Positions 1 to 10,600 of a stretch of 64,000 nucleotides of DNA are shown piece by piece. The first letter of the stretch is position 1, and each line of letters opens with the position of its first letter. The notes beneath the pieces are model-generated. The model searched no databases, was not told the origin of the DNA, and saw only the letters and a program-made list of their open reading frames with translations. The DNA is from Gaertneriomyces semiglobifer (taxonomy: Eukaryota > Chytridiomycota > Chytridiomycetes > Spizellomycetales > Spizellomycetaceae): the NCBI GenBank assembly GCA_025558075.1, contig JAHLKF010000020.1, positions 186,001 to 250,000 of the forward strand. The letters are read 5' to 3'. The translations under genes were made by a program, and so were the position numbers.

Positions 1-52
1 CAGAATAGTTGCCTAATATCCAGGCGACTTTCGTTTTAAACTCAAGGCATAT

Positions 53-415
53 TCAAGATCCGACCGATATATTAATCGAAAGCCGATCTCCTGTTATTCC
101 CCAATGTGTCCGCTGTGATAGGTAGACCCAAATCCACATGGTAATGATCACAACATAAACTAACGATCCAGCGAGAGACGCCAGCGTAACTGATAGCAAG
201 GGGATCAGACTACGTCTTAACGAACGAGAGGTTGTCTCTCTACCATCGTACTTACGATTTCGAATCGTCTTACTCCACTCCATGTGGCGTCTCGTCTCCG
301 GATAAATGTAAATGAAGTTGAAAAGCCATAGCCAGGGCAAGAACAGAAAACCACCGATGAAATATTTCCAAGCTAGAGACCTGATTTCGGTCTCCTTCAT
401 GTTACGGAGGCTCAT
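53..415 (-). CDS. PEN2: PEN-2, gamma-secretase subunit
   Basis: Single-exon 120-residue protein that matches presenilin enhancer 2, the small subunit that matures and stabilises presenilin in the gamma-secretase intramembrane protease. Visible signs are the N-terminal block WKYFIGGFLFLPWLWLFN (residues about 16-33), a charged loop, a second long hydrophobic stretch (about 72-98), and a C-terminal end GDRLSINISVG that aligns with the family GDYLSF region. The usual family length is about 100 residues; the extra length is in the loop. The Tyr and Phe of the DYLSF motif are replaced by Arg and Ile here. Start chosen at the ATG at 415; the reading frame stays open further upstream but enters the neighbour's promoter. 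It is head-to-head with the disulfide isomerase gene. Identification is by remembered family pattern and is fairly secure; activity is inference. Confidence 0.85.
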   Translation of the reverse strand: MSLRNMKETEIRSLAWKYFIGGFLFLPWLWLFNFIYIYPETRRHMEWSKTIRNRKYDGRETTSRSLRRSLIPLLSVTLASLAGSLVYVVIITMWIWVYLSQRTHWGITGDRLSINISVGS

Positions 416-629
416 TTCTGTACTCTCAACACCGTAGCCAACGTGGGTGCATGGTAAACAGTGCTTTTCCGCGAAGGAAGAGAGAGGCTGTCGCGGGCTG
501 CAAGGAATGCATACATACCGTTGCATGACTGTGCCAAGCGCACCACGCTCACAAATACTAATAGGTAAATCACGGTGCAAAACACAACAACGGTCAAGCA
601 ACAGGTCGAAAATCAACGTTTCCACAACA
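416..629. promoter_or_regulatory. shared divergent promoter region
   Basis: About 210 bp separate the start codons of PEN-2 (leftward) and the disulfide isomerase (rightward), so both promoters must lie here or in the 5' ends of the genes. No clear TATA box is visible. The reading frame of the isomerase is open through this region, but the signal peptide starts at 630. Confidence 0.35.
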
Positions 630-2427
630 ATGAGATGGTCACTGGCGGCGACATGGGCCGCCTGGTCCGTCTTCATACTTATTGGCTCGGTGTCGGCGGG
701 TACAGTGGAAGAATATGAGGAAGCTGACTCTAAGGCCTTATACATTCCGCCGGCCGACTTTGACAAGACCATTTCCGAGGGCCAATGGCTAGTTTTTTTC
801 GGATCTAAAACTTGTCCTCATTGCCGGGCTTTTACGCCGACATGGGTTCAAGTGCAGCAGGAAGTTTTGCCCAATCACCCCGGTTTTTACATGGGCAAGG
901 TGGAATGTACCGGACGAGCGGTAAATGAGGATCTTTGTGAGGCGAACAAGGTCAAATTTTACCCAACCGTAAAGCTATTTCACAATGGGAAGCTAATTGA
1001 AGAAGCGGAGGACATCAGGGATGTCGCCAAGCTGTCCAGATACGTGGAGAAAGCTTCCAGAGTTAAAGTTGACCACACCATCAAGGAACTCAACTCACTC
1101 GCGGATGCAGCCACCAAACCCCGTTCTGGCATCAATCCCGATGGCGTTCCCATTCACTTGACAGATAAGACCTTTGCTATTATGACCAACAATACCCCTT
1201 GGTTCGTTATGTTTCATGCCCCTTGGTGCAGCCACTGCCAGAAACTCAAGCCCGTGTTCCTCGATTTGGCGCCGGCAGTGAAAGGCCGCGTCAATATCGG
1301 TCTTGTTAACTGTGATATTGAAACGAAAACTTGCAAGGAATTTGGCATTCGAGGGTACCCAACTTTGAAGTTTTTGCAACTCCCTGATACCCAAATCGAC
1401 TACAAATCCGCTCGTACGCACGATCAACTTCGAGATTTTGCCTTGAGCTTTTCCTCCAAGCCTGCTTTTGCCGCTGTCAAGGCTTCTGAGCTTCCAGATA
1501 TCTTCAAAGCAAACGAGAACGTGTTCGTTTTCGTACAGGATCCGGAATCTAAGGATGAGAAGGCATTGGACGCGTTTATCCAAATTGCCAACATTGTGCG
1601 AACAGACGCACCATTTTATATAACTCCAGACCCAGAAGCCCGCAAGCTTCTGAAAGTCCCTGGAGTACAACACCACCTGATCGCTGTTAAGGATCATGGC
1701 GCGAAGTTTGTGACGTATCAGCAACCCCTAGTGGCGGATTCTGCCTTGGTACCGTATATCAGGCAATTTGTTCTTGACAACCGCTATCCACGTATCGTTC
1801 ATCTCGACTCTGGGAATCAAGAAGAAATTCTTGGTGGAGAGAAGGTCGTTGTATTGGCTGTCATCGATCCCGCCGACTCTCGGCGTTCGAGCATCATGAA
1901 GAAGTTAACGGCTCTTTCAATTGCCTGGGACAAGAAGGAGGCCGATGAGAACCTCCACAATGTGGTTACGTTTGCATGGTTGGATGGAGTGAAATGGAGA
2001 CAATACGTGGAACGGGTTTACGGTCTTCATCCGAAGGATTTCCCAGTGGTAATTGTTGCGGATCCGAAGGAGGACACTTATTACACGACAGACAAGAGTG
2101 GCAAAGCGTTGGACTTTGAAGAAAACATGCTTGTACAAGCGCTGGATGAAATATTGGAAGGACAGGGACTGGTATGTGCACAAATCCCTCAAGTATTTTC
2201 CCATCGTAGCTCATTGCCATTGATTTATATTGTTGCTCTAGGCCCAAACGACAAGTGGATTTGTGAGCCGCTCTCTGCGAGTAGTTGGAAAAGGAGTTGC
2301 GGGTGCTGTAGACATGGTGATGAGACACATGTTTCTCTTCTTAACGTTCTTGTTCATTGCCGTGATTGTTTACTATTACGAGCTGGTGCCGGGACGGGGA
2401 TCGCATGGTCTAGCTAAAGCGGAATAA
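630..2427 (+). CDS. membrane-anchored protein disulfide isomerase (Eps1/TMX type)
   Basis: ER-lumen thiol oxidoreductase, about 575 residues. The ATG at 630 opens a signal peptide (MRWSLAATWAAWSVFILIG). Two thioredoxin-like domains follow, with active sites KTCPHC and PWCSHC, then further thioredoxin-fold-like sequence without CxxC. One intron, 2172-2241 (GTATGT...CTCTAG, 70 nt), joins the body to a final exon coding a single transmembrane helix (LFLTFLFIAVIVYYY) and a short tail ending in AKAE. Neither active site is the classic CGHC, which suggests shifted redox properties. Type I membrane topology resembles yeast Eps1 and animal TMX3; which of these it is orthologous to cannot be settled by eye. 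The frame is open upstream to 447, but that part lacks a signal peptide and is unlikely to be coding. Confidence 0.88.
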
Positions 2428-2513
2428 ATCTTGCCTCGTCGAAGAGTTGCGATGTTGCATACTACCTCCACTAATAATCATGTGCGTCATGTTGCTATAT
2501 TCCCTCTGATGTA

Positions 2514-3071
2514 TCATCTTATTTGAACTCCCCATTTCTTTTGATACTCTTCGATGTCCTTCTCCTTCTTGTCATACTGTGTTTTGAGCGTATCAATGAT
2601 TTTCCCAATCTTCACACAAAAGAGAGGTTAGTTGAGGCCACAAATAAATAGAGGCCATGCTCAGCGTTCGACTCACGTTCTCCATGTTTCCGTTCACTGC
2701 CGGCAGCGTCTCTGCCACTGTTCTCTCCACAAGTACACCACCAATGAGTCGGAAGCACTTTCGACTTGGTTCTAGCGGCTGCATGGTGTCAACCACTAAC
2801 CTATGAATTCGTCCATTAACATTCCTCATTCCGCCCATGAGTATCCGCCCTGGAAAATACTCACTGATGTTCATCCTTTTCTGCTTCTAACTCGGCAACT
2901 TTCTGTGCAATCGCTTGTAGTTCTTGACGAAGTGCCTGGACCTGCAGTTGATTGCGGTGAACCGGCAATTCCAGTCGATACGATGAGAGGAAATGTTCGC
3001 CCACTTACAGTTTGAATAATTTCCTGATCCGACGGACGCTTGTCTGAGGATTTTGAAGGACCTGACATCAT
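2514..3071 (-). CDS. prefoldin subunit 2
   Basis: Beta-type subunit of the hexameric prefoldin chaperone, which hands unfolded actin and tubulin to the CCT chaperonin. Four exons: 3009-3071, 2865-2941, 2677-2800 and 2514-2609; introns are 67, 64 and 67 nt with GTAAGT, GTGAGT and GTGAGT donors. The spliced product is about 119 residues with two coiled-coil arms around the conserved hairpin. The blocks HQLVVDTMQPLEPSRKCFRL and GGVLVERTVAETLP match the family core. Two ATGs in a row (3071, 3068) make the exact start ambiguous by one residue. It is tail-to-tail with the disulfide isomerase, about 85 bp apart. Confidence 0.9.
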
Positions 3072-3727
3072 TGAGTTTGCAGAAATTGATTGTTAAAAGC
3101 AATAGCGCAAGCGATGGAAGAAGAAATTGCTTTGCTTGTTCAAGCGGAAAATGCTACGACTTTTGGTAGATCTTGCAGAAAGCCTTCAATTGCCTGTGAA
3201 GGGGACAACGCGCCGATTCTCCACGGGGCACGTGACTTGGACGGGCAAGCTGCACAGTGGGACGAGATGTATGTTGAATTCATGTATTTTATTCATGGCA
3301 AGCGGCTTGAAGATACTTGTCGTATATGTCTCCCAAAAACAAGGTATGGGGCCTGAATGAAGGTTGCTGCCTGACAAGGTTCGGTTGTTGACGACGCCGT
3401 GAGAGTGGTAAACCCGAATGTTAACGACAGCAAAGTGCGACACTGATGAGCCAACATTGCAGCGGACTTCTAGTGCTGCCGGAAGCAATGGATGAAAGCA
3501 ACTTCATCCATCCGCAGACTATGCAACGGTTAACGCCCAGTTCGCGTACTGTCCACTAACACCCAGGAAAGCATAAGCATAGCATGGCTGTGCAGTTAAT
3601 TCTGGGGCATTTTGGTGCACGTGATGTTCAAATCGCCCAATACGCCCAACACTCGTTTCGCAGGCAAATTAAAAGTGCTTCAACAAGAATTGGGAGCGTA
3701 GGCTCATCAGTCGTACACATAGCCAAT
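3072..3727. other. intergenic region, no supported gene
   Basis: About 650 bp between prefoldin 2 and the ZRANB2-like gene. Short open frames exist on both strands (for example from the ATG at 3115), but none splices into anything recognisable and none has clear family motifs. It probably holds the 5' regions of both flanking genes. Confidence 0.4.
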
Positions 3728-4719
3728 ATGCCACCCTCAAGGTCTAAGAACGGCAACGGTGTAGGAGAAGGGGCGGAAGAGATCGGAGCAGATGCACGAA
3801 AATACAATGGATTGTTTTCCGAGAAGGTCTCATATCAGATTAAAAACCTGAAGGGCCATTGTAATGAACTGATCTGATGATAGCCCTAATATCTGTGTAC
3901 AGGATTGGAAGTGTAAACTGTGCGGAAACATCAACTGGGCCAGGAGACATGTGTGCAATCAGGTTCGTACTGGTGTACCCTGCACGGTTACCAATAACTA
4001 CTGACCATCAGGACGACAGTGTCAAACCCCCAAACCCGGGACTGGACAGGATGCGCAACGAGAGGGGTACGGTGGTGGATTCATGGATAGAGGTAGGAAT
4101 GCTGCATATGTCGTGCATTTCGAGCTATTGCCCACCAGCACAACTAGAACCCAAAGTGGAGTATCGATCGACCCGTTATGCGTCAGATGACGACTATGAT
4201 GACTTTGGGCGAAGAAAAAAGAAGCGAAAAGGTGTCGAATGTACTCAGTCGGTCTCCCCTGCTGATGAAGCAGGAGCTCGGGAACGTAAAGGACCTGAAG
4301 GAAGTGCAACTACGGAAGTCCAGGACGACGATGATGGTGACGATGACGGCAAATGGGACGCCTGGGCAGACATCCTGGGTGATAATAACATGAACAATTC
4401 TAGTCAGGGCATCGAAGAATCGAAGAGTGTCAGCGCGGGGGAGCGCCGGGGTGATAGTATCCCTGAGAGAGACTTGGGACATGATCGTCTTCGCAGGCGT
4501 GACCTCGGCCATCCTGACCGCCGATCAAGGTCGCCACATCGTTTTAGGGATACGTATCAGGGTACTCGACGTGAACTCTCCCCATCATATCGAGATCGGC
4601 ATCATGAGTCCGCACAAAGGCAGGGCGCCTTGCGACCAGGGCCTGTCCGTAAAGCTCTTCCATATGAGCAGCGCCCGAGAGGTAGGAGCCGATCCAGAGA
4701 TCGATTGCGGAGATACTAG
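3728..4719 (+). CDS. ZRANB2-like RanBP2-zinc-finger splicing factor
   Basis: Nuclear RNA-binding protein related to ZRANB2, which binds GGU motifs and influences splice-site choice. Four exons: 3728-3826, 3903-3962, 4020-4092 and 4148-4719, with introns of 76, 57 and 55 nt. The spliced protein has one RanBP2-type zinc finger (DWKCKLCGNINWARRHVCNQ followed by C), then a GYGGGF element, the family block DDDYDDFGRRKKKRKG, an acidic stretch, and an Arg/Ser-rich C-terminus rich in RSR and RDR. Human ZRANB2 has two zinc fingers; only the second is found here, directly after a KYNGLFSEK-like linker. An in-frame ATG at 3584 could extend the protein by 48 residues but does not supply the missing finger. 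Confidence 0.82.
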
Positions 4720-5622
4720 TGGAATGGCAAAGCGAACCACAACAAATCACCTGCGGGTGGTCAGCATCAACAATGCGCATAGTTTATCCTCAGTGATGTG
4801 AGGGGGCGAATTCGTTAGCAGACTCGCGCATCGCCCCAGTTACTGTTCTGTCGTGAACAGAAGGTAGCGGAGCAGTATTTATACCTCCTTGTGCCTGGGT
4901 AACCTACCGCCTTTATTACTGGATTTTCGATGAGGATGCAGATGATTGATTGCTGTTGAAAGAAGGATAACTCTCATTGAGACGTGTATATTTGAGATTC
5001 AAACGTTGTTGGCAAGAATCCGGCAAACGTGACATCACTTGGTGCTCTGTTGTCGTGCCATCGAAGTATCCTACGACATACAGCTGCAGCTGACTCTGCC
5101 ATTAGTGTCGGATTACTCATCCTGACGCAGAGGTATGGGAGGGCTTGGATCTACCCCGCAAGTTGCAGAGGTCTCTTGGAGCAGCGTAGTGTATCTGTGA
5201 AGTGCGCTTCAGCAATAGACTGGCGAGTGCCGTTTTTGTCACTAGTGTCACCGTAATGGCGTCCTAAAGGTACCTGCTCCTAAAACTACCCCATTACCCT
5301 TAGAAATGAACCACCGTTGGGTGCGAGCCCATGCGGGATAAGCATAATCAGTATGACCATTAGTATTTCAAAGTCTCTTTATCTCGAGCGGCACTGGCTT
5401 CCGATTCACAGGTCCTTCCACCTTAGCTGGTAATCAAATTTGAAAGGAAACGCAGGGAACCAATAGTACGGAGATTTCAGTGTTCGGAATGCAATTTTTT
5501 ATGTTTACCAGCTTGGCAGGAAGCAGTTGGAGCAATGTAGAGGCGGAGCCAGAAGCTCCTGCAATCCTTGCTCAGCAAGCTCCACCCGCTTGTCTTCTTC
5601 GTACTACCCCATCGAAATACAT
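4720..5622. other. intergenic region, no supported gene
   Basis: About 900 bp between two convergent genes. Only short frames without family features occur (for example 5029-5256 on the plus strand). Likely 3' untranslated regions of the ZRANB2-like gene and the cyclin. Confidence 0.4.
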
Positions 5623-7080
5623 CTAAGCAAACGGTGATGATGCCTCTCGTAGAAGAGATGCGGTCTTTGACGACTTCGGCTGGTCCACTAGCAGTAACGG
5701 TATAGGTCCCTTCAGAGCCAAGTCAGCTTGCTTGGTTTCTTCCACAGGCGTTGCCAAGCCGTGCTGAACTCGTGTTCCCGGCGTCCGTGAATACGGTTCG
5801 TACCGGGCCCCTCGGCGTGACGCTGGGGAACCAGTAGCTGGTGGCAGCTTACATAATGGAAACCCAGAGCTGGTCATGGTACGTGTTATCAGGTCCCGAC
5901 ACTTACGAATTTCACACTGCCTTATTTTAGTGATCCAGCAAAAATTGATACGCCAGAGGTTGCTGCTCACCATTCTTGGGATATCAAGCCCGGCCAGGAT
6001 AGCGGCAGGATCCACTAAATGGTTGTTGAGTTCCTGCCCCACGACACGTTGAAATTGGCTCCGGTCCCGATCAACGATTTCCATACTACGCATCAGAGCT
6101 GCTGCCGCTTGTACAGACGGTCGGAATCGGATAAAGTTGTAATCTACGGGTAATGAAGGGGATGAGGTTTACAAAGTTCGCGCGAGTCCACATGCTGCGA
6201 CATACCTGACTGCATGGCGTTTAGATAGGTCTTCGACAGCTGAGTGTTGTCTCGCCAACTCTTGTAGGAGGTAAACTCGAAAAGCATAAGGAAAGTGTCG
6301 AGAAACATTATCGGTGTTGCGGCATTTACATCCCAATTTAAAGCCTCTAGCGCAAACAATTCCATGTGCTGGATGGAAATTAGGTCCATTAGGTTCTTTG
6401 CTTACAAAAGAAACATGAGCATTCCATCATTTACCTTCAGCATAGCAGAGGAAAAGGCGCCGGCTGATAGGTGCTCCAGTTCAGTGCAGGTCGGCGGAAA
6501 CGTTTCGCAACTCTTCGATGCAATCATGAAACACGCAGCACCCAAAGCTTGGTACACTGAGAGTGGCACAGGTAGCTTGCTGCATAATCGGTCAATCAGA
6601 TTCACTGCAAGCTACAGGTGGAGGCACAGTTAAAGCAGAGGACTGCATGATCCTATGACGAACGCGTTCACCAACCTGAAAAACCTCATCGCTTTGATAA
6701 TTAAAGTGCCTATTTAACTACAAGAAAAGTTAAGACGCATGCGTTGAATGACGATCGTAGTCGTGAGAAATACCTCCAAAAGCCACTCGACCAATTCCCT
6801 AATGTTGGCCAACAATCAGCAACAAGCACGCCTACTGTCGCCATTATTGCAGTAAATACCTCCTATTTATTGCATCCAAACGCGGCTTCTGGATTGTATA
6901 CATGTACCGCGGGTCCAGCTTATATCGAGGTTCCATCTCTTGGCGGAACAGGAACAGTCTTTGAATGCGCCTGGTCTCTCGATCGGGCGTCTCGTTAGGA
7001 GCAATTGCCGAGCATGGGCCTATCGTAGTGCTTACTGAATCCGCATCAGAAGCCCGAGGGCGCTCCGGTACTCTTGCCAT
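5623..7080 (-). CDS. cyclin, two cyclin-box folds
   Basis: Regulatory subunit of a cyclin-dependent kinase. The first exon (start ATG 7080) ends with PRYMYTIQKPRLDAINRR. A small exon near 6790 gives ELVEWLLE, matching the cyclin-box LVDWLVE core. Later exons give LAVNLIDRLCSKLPV and ALGAACFMIASKSCETFPPT (near 6480-6610), then ALEALNWDVNAATPIMFLDT (near 6290-6370). The second fold contains DYNFIRFRPSVQAAAALMRS (near 6070-6120) and a divergent C-terminal tail follows to 5623. The pattern fits A/B/D-type cyclins; subclass is not clear. One join near 6620 is odd: the frame changes across 16 nt that begin with GT and end with AG, too short for a normal intron. Confidence 0.8.
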
Positions 7081-7146
7081 GGAGCTGAGTAGCAGGGATG
7101 GGAACTCCAGCTAAGGAGCCACTGAGTCGATCTACCAACTAAACCT

Positions 7147-7472
7147 ATGGCTATGGTGGCCTATACAACAACAACTGCTACAACTGCCGGCGTACCCGAC
7201 GCGAGGAGCCTAAGCAGTGGTCCAGAGACCCACCGTGAAGTCCAATACCCGATGCTCAGCAAAATTTGGTGTAGGTCAGTGCACACGGACCGGTGTCGAC
7301 TATCGGAGGACTATGTTATTGTTGAGTCAGTGACGGGCTCTTCTCCTACCTCATGAACTCGCAGCTCATTCCTGGGCAGCGGGTGGATCTAGAGGCAAGG
7401 GCGGAGACGGTGGCCTCCCAGGTGGAAAATGCCAACTGGGGAGGTTCGGACAAGCAGATTTCCTTTGGTTAA
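7147..7472 (+). CDS. small two-exon protein of unknown function
   Basis: Predicted 89-residue protein. Exon 1 is 7147-7270; the donor GTAGGT at 7271 joins to exon 2 at 7327-7472 in frame. The protein begins with a Thr/Ala-rich segment and then reads REVQYPMLSKIWFSDGLFSY, LMNSQLIPGQRVDLEARAE and VENANWGGSDKQISFG. The amphipathic, non-repetitive C-terminal half looks like genuine protein and the splice is consensus, but no family is recognised. It lies head-to-head with the cyclin (67 bp) and about 145 bp before IFT172. Confidence 0.5.
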
Positions 7473-7616
7473 CGCGCTTGTGTCAGCAAGCGGAGTTTCT
7501 TGAACACGGACGCGTTCATTTTGTCAGTCATGTCCGGCGTTCTCAAGACATGTACGAGTCCCACCTACTTGTACAAATTTACACTATAATAATTTAGTTC
7601 ACAATACTTACTCAAC

Positions 7617-10600
7617 ATGCAGATCAGGTACTGATCTTTGTGTACTGACTGGGATACCCGCGGTAACGCCATATTGACGAGAATCACATCCAAATGTAGG
7701 CATCTCAAGACGATACAATCTCCAACCGACCCGCCTCTGCGAGTGACGGCATTAGCGTGGACTCCCAGCAATCAAAAGTTGGCAGTCGCCACTAGCGACC
7801 GTGTTATTCAGCTTTTTGATGAGACCGGGGAACGAAAAGATCGCTTTGCAACCAAGCCCGGGGACCCAAAGGTAACATTTCCATGATTGCAATGGTACGT
7901 CGTCCAAATGCTGAATGGGAATAAGCATGTTTAATAGGCTCCTAAACCTTATTACATATGTGGTCTGGTGTTTTCCCCCGACTCCACTAAACTCGCCGTA
8001 GCCCAATCGGACAATGCGGTCTTTGTTTACAGACTGGGCTTGGAATGGGGTGAGAAGAAATCCATCGTAAATAAGTATATTCAGAACGCGGAGATTACGT
8101 GCTTAGCATGGCCCCGAGAGCAACCAAATGCAATTGTATTTGGTATGATGGACGGCAAGGTGGGGGGCAGGGTCAGTTAATTCCCAGTTTTTCGTGCTCA
8201 AACTTCCTTACAGGTTCGAATGGGGAATCTGAAGACCAACAAAGCAGCCACATTGTATCAAGCAGACACGTGTGTTCTTTCTATTGCCAGTAGTTTAGAT
8301 GGCCATGCTATCATCAGCAGCCACATGGACGGCTCGATCAATCGATTTTTCTTTGATGACGGCATATCGGGTGCGTCCCAGGGTAAATTTGCTTTCTACA
8401 AAGGCGCACCAATAGCAATAGGGTGGGGAGAAAGCATTGTGGTAGCAGGAAATGATAAAACCATTGCGTTTTACGACAACGATGGCCGAGTACTGCAGGA
8501 ATTTGATTACAGCCGAGATGAAGAGGAGCAAGACTTCACTGTTGCGGAGTTCAGTCCCAGTGGGCAAAGCGTTGTTGTTGGCGGCTTAAACAGATTTTAT
8601 GTGTTCAACTTCTCCACGACTAGTGGGCAGTGGGAAGAAGCGCCAGCCAAAATCATCGAAAACTTTTATGTCACTACAGCCCTATCATGGAAACCCGACG
8701 GCTCAAGGCTTGTTGCGGTAATTACCCCGGGTTATAGCTGAATGCCCATCATACTTACCTACGTTTATCTCAGGGTAATATGTCTGGTGCAGTAGAGCTC
8801 TTCGATTGTTGCCTTCGTCGCTCGCGATACAAGGGCAAATTCGAATTCACGTATGTCTCGCCGAGCCAAGTGATAGTGAAACGCTTATCAACCGGTTCGA
8901 GAATCGTGCTCAAGTCGCATTACGGTTACGAGATTGAAAAGGTCAACATTTTTCGAAATCAGTACCTTATAGCGAACACCGCAGATACTCTACTCATGGG
9001 AGACCTCGCCACTTGTAAGCTCAGCGAGATACCTTGGCAAAACACCGGGCAAGAGAGATACTACTTTGAGAACCCTAACGTATGCATGGTATTTAATGCC
9101 GGCGAGTTATCGCTGGTGGAGTACGGAGTGAACGAAATACTAGGATCATGCAGGACTGAGTACACGAGCCCGCATCTCGTCAGTGTACGCATCAACGAGC
9201 GTAAGGCGGATGAAGATATCAAGAAAGTGGCGTACTTGATTGACCTACAAACGATTGACATCCTTGATTTGAACACTGGCATTAAAGTTGCAACCATGAG
9301 CCACGATTGCCGGGTGGACTGGCTGGAGCTGTCTGGAAAAGCAAATAAGCTTCTCTTTCGGGACAAGAAAAGGCAGTTACATCTTTACGATGTTGCCTCT
9401 CAAAGGCGGACCACTTTGCTGAACTTTTGCAGCTATGTTCAATGGGTCCCGTATAGTGATGTCGTTGTTGCTCAAAATCGCGGCAATTTATGCATATGGT
9501 ACTCGATCGATTCTCCAGAAAGAGTGACCATGTTTCCAATCAAAGGGGAGGTCGAAGACATTGAACGTGCCGACGGAAAGACAGAGGTGATTGTGGACGA
9601 GGGCGTCAATACTGTTTCTTACACTCTAGACGAAGGTCTCATCGAGTTTGGAACGGCCCTTGACGACAAGGATTATGACCGCGCGGTCGGGCTGTTGGAA
9701 ACGTTAGAATTGACGCCTGAAACGGAAGCGATGTGGAAAAGCCTCAGTCAGGTCGCTCTAAAAGACCGTGATCTTGCGATTGCTGAAAGATGTTTTGCCG
9801 CATTGGGAGATGTGGCAAGCACGCGATACCTACATCAGATATCTGTCATGACGGAAGAGACGTTTCAAAATCAGCATGGTGATGCCGTACAGCACTACGC
9901 CGTGAAGGCCAGACTTGCTATGCTGGATAAACACTTCAAAATAGCGGAAGCGATATTTCTGGATCAAGGCAAGATCGATGAAGCCATGAACATGTACCAA
10001 ACGTTGCACCAGTGGGAATTATCCATCAAGCTTGCGGAGAGCAAGAATCATCCGCAACTTGAGACTTTGAAGAGAAATTATCTTCAGTGGCTCTTGGAAT
10101 CCGGCCAAGAAGACAAGGCAGGAGAATTGAAGGAAGCCGATGGGGATACGACAGCGGCAATCAATCTCTACCTGAAGGCTGGGATGCCGGCAAGGGCTGC
10201 TAATTTGCTTCAATCCAGTCAGTTGTTGTCCAATAGTGACCTTACCGAAAGGGTTGCTGATGCGCTGCTCCGACAGGGTTTGTACGAAAAGGCCGGCGAA
10301 CTTTTGGAGAAGCTTGGGCACTCAGAGCGGGCTTTGGATGCTTATAAGCGTGGGAAAGTGTTCAGATGCGCTATTGAACTTGCTCGCACGATGTTTCCGC
10401 AAGAAGTGGTCAACCTGGAAGAGCAGTGGGGGGACTATTTGGTGTCCTGCAAACGGACAGATAACGCCATTAGTCACTACATCGAAGCCGGAAAGTCTTT
10501 GAAAGCGGTAGAGGCTGCTATCTCCGCGAGGCAGTGGAAAAAAGCGGTTGCAATTGTGGATTCCCTTCAACCCCCTGAAAAAGGGCAGCCGTACTTTTTA

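Noticed and set aside
447..629. Earlier in-frame start for the disulfide isomerase
   Set aside because: It would bury the signal peptide at 630 inside the protein; the extra residues look like untranslated sequence.
416..772. N-terminal extension of PEN-2
   Set aside because: The frame is open but overlaps the neighbour's coding start, has no family match, and PEN-2 proteins are about 100 residues.
1095..1724. Long minus-strand open frame within the disulfide isomerase
   Set aside because: Antisense shadow of a well-supported coding exon.
3090..3360. Small plus-strand gene before the ZRANB2-like gene
   Set aside because: Two overlapping frames look vaguely protein-like but no splice joins them well and no family fits.
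5029..5256. Plus-strand open frame in the spacer before the cyclin
   Set aside because: Low-quality composition, no conserved motif, no introns that extend it.
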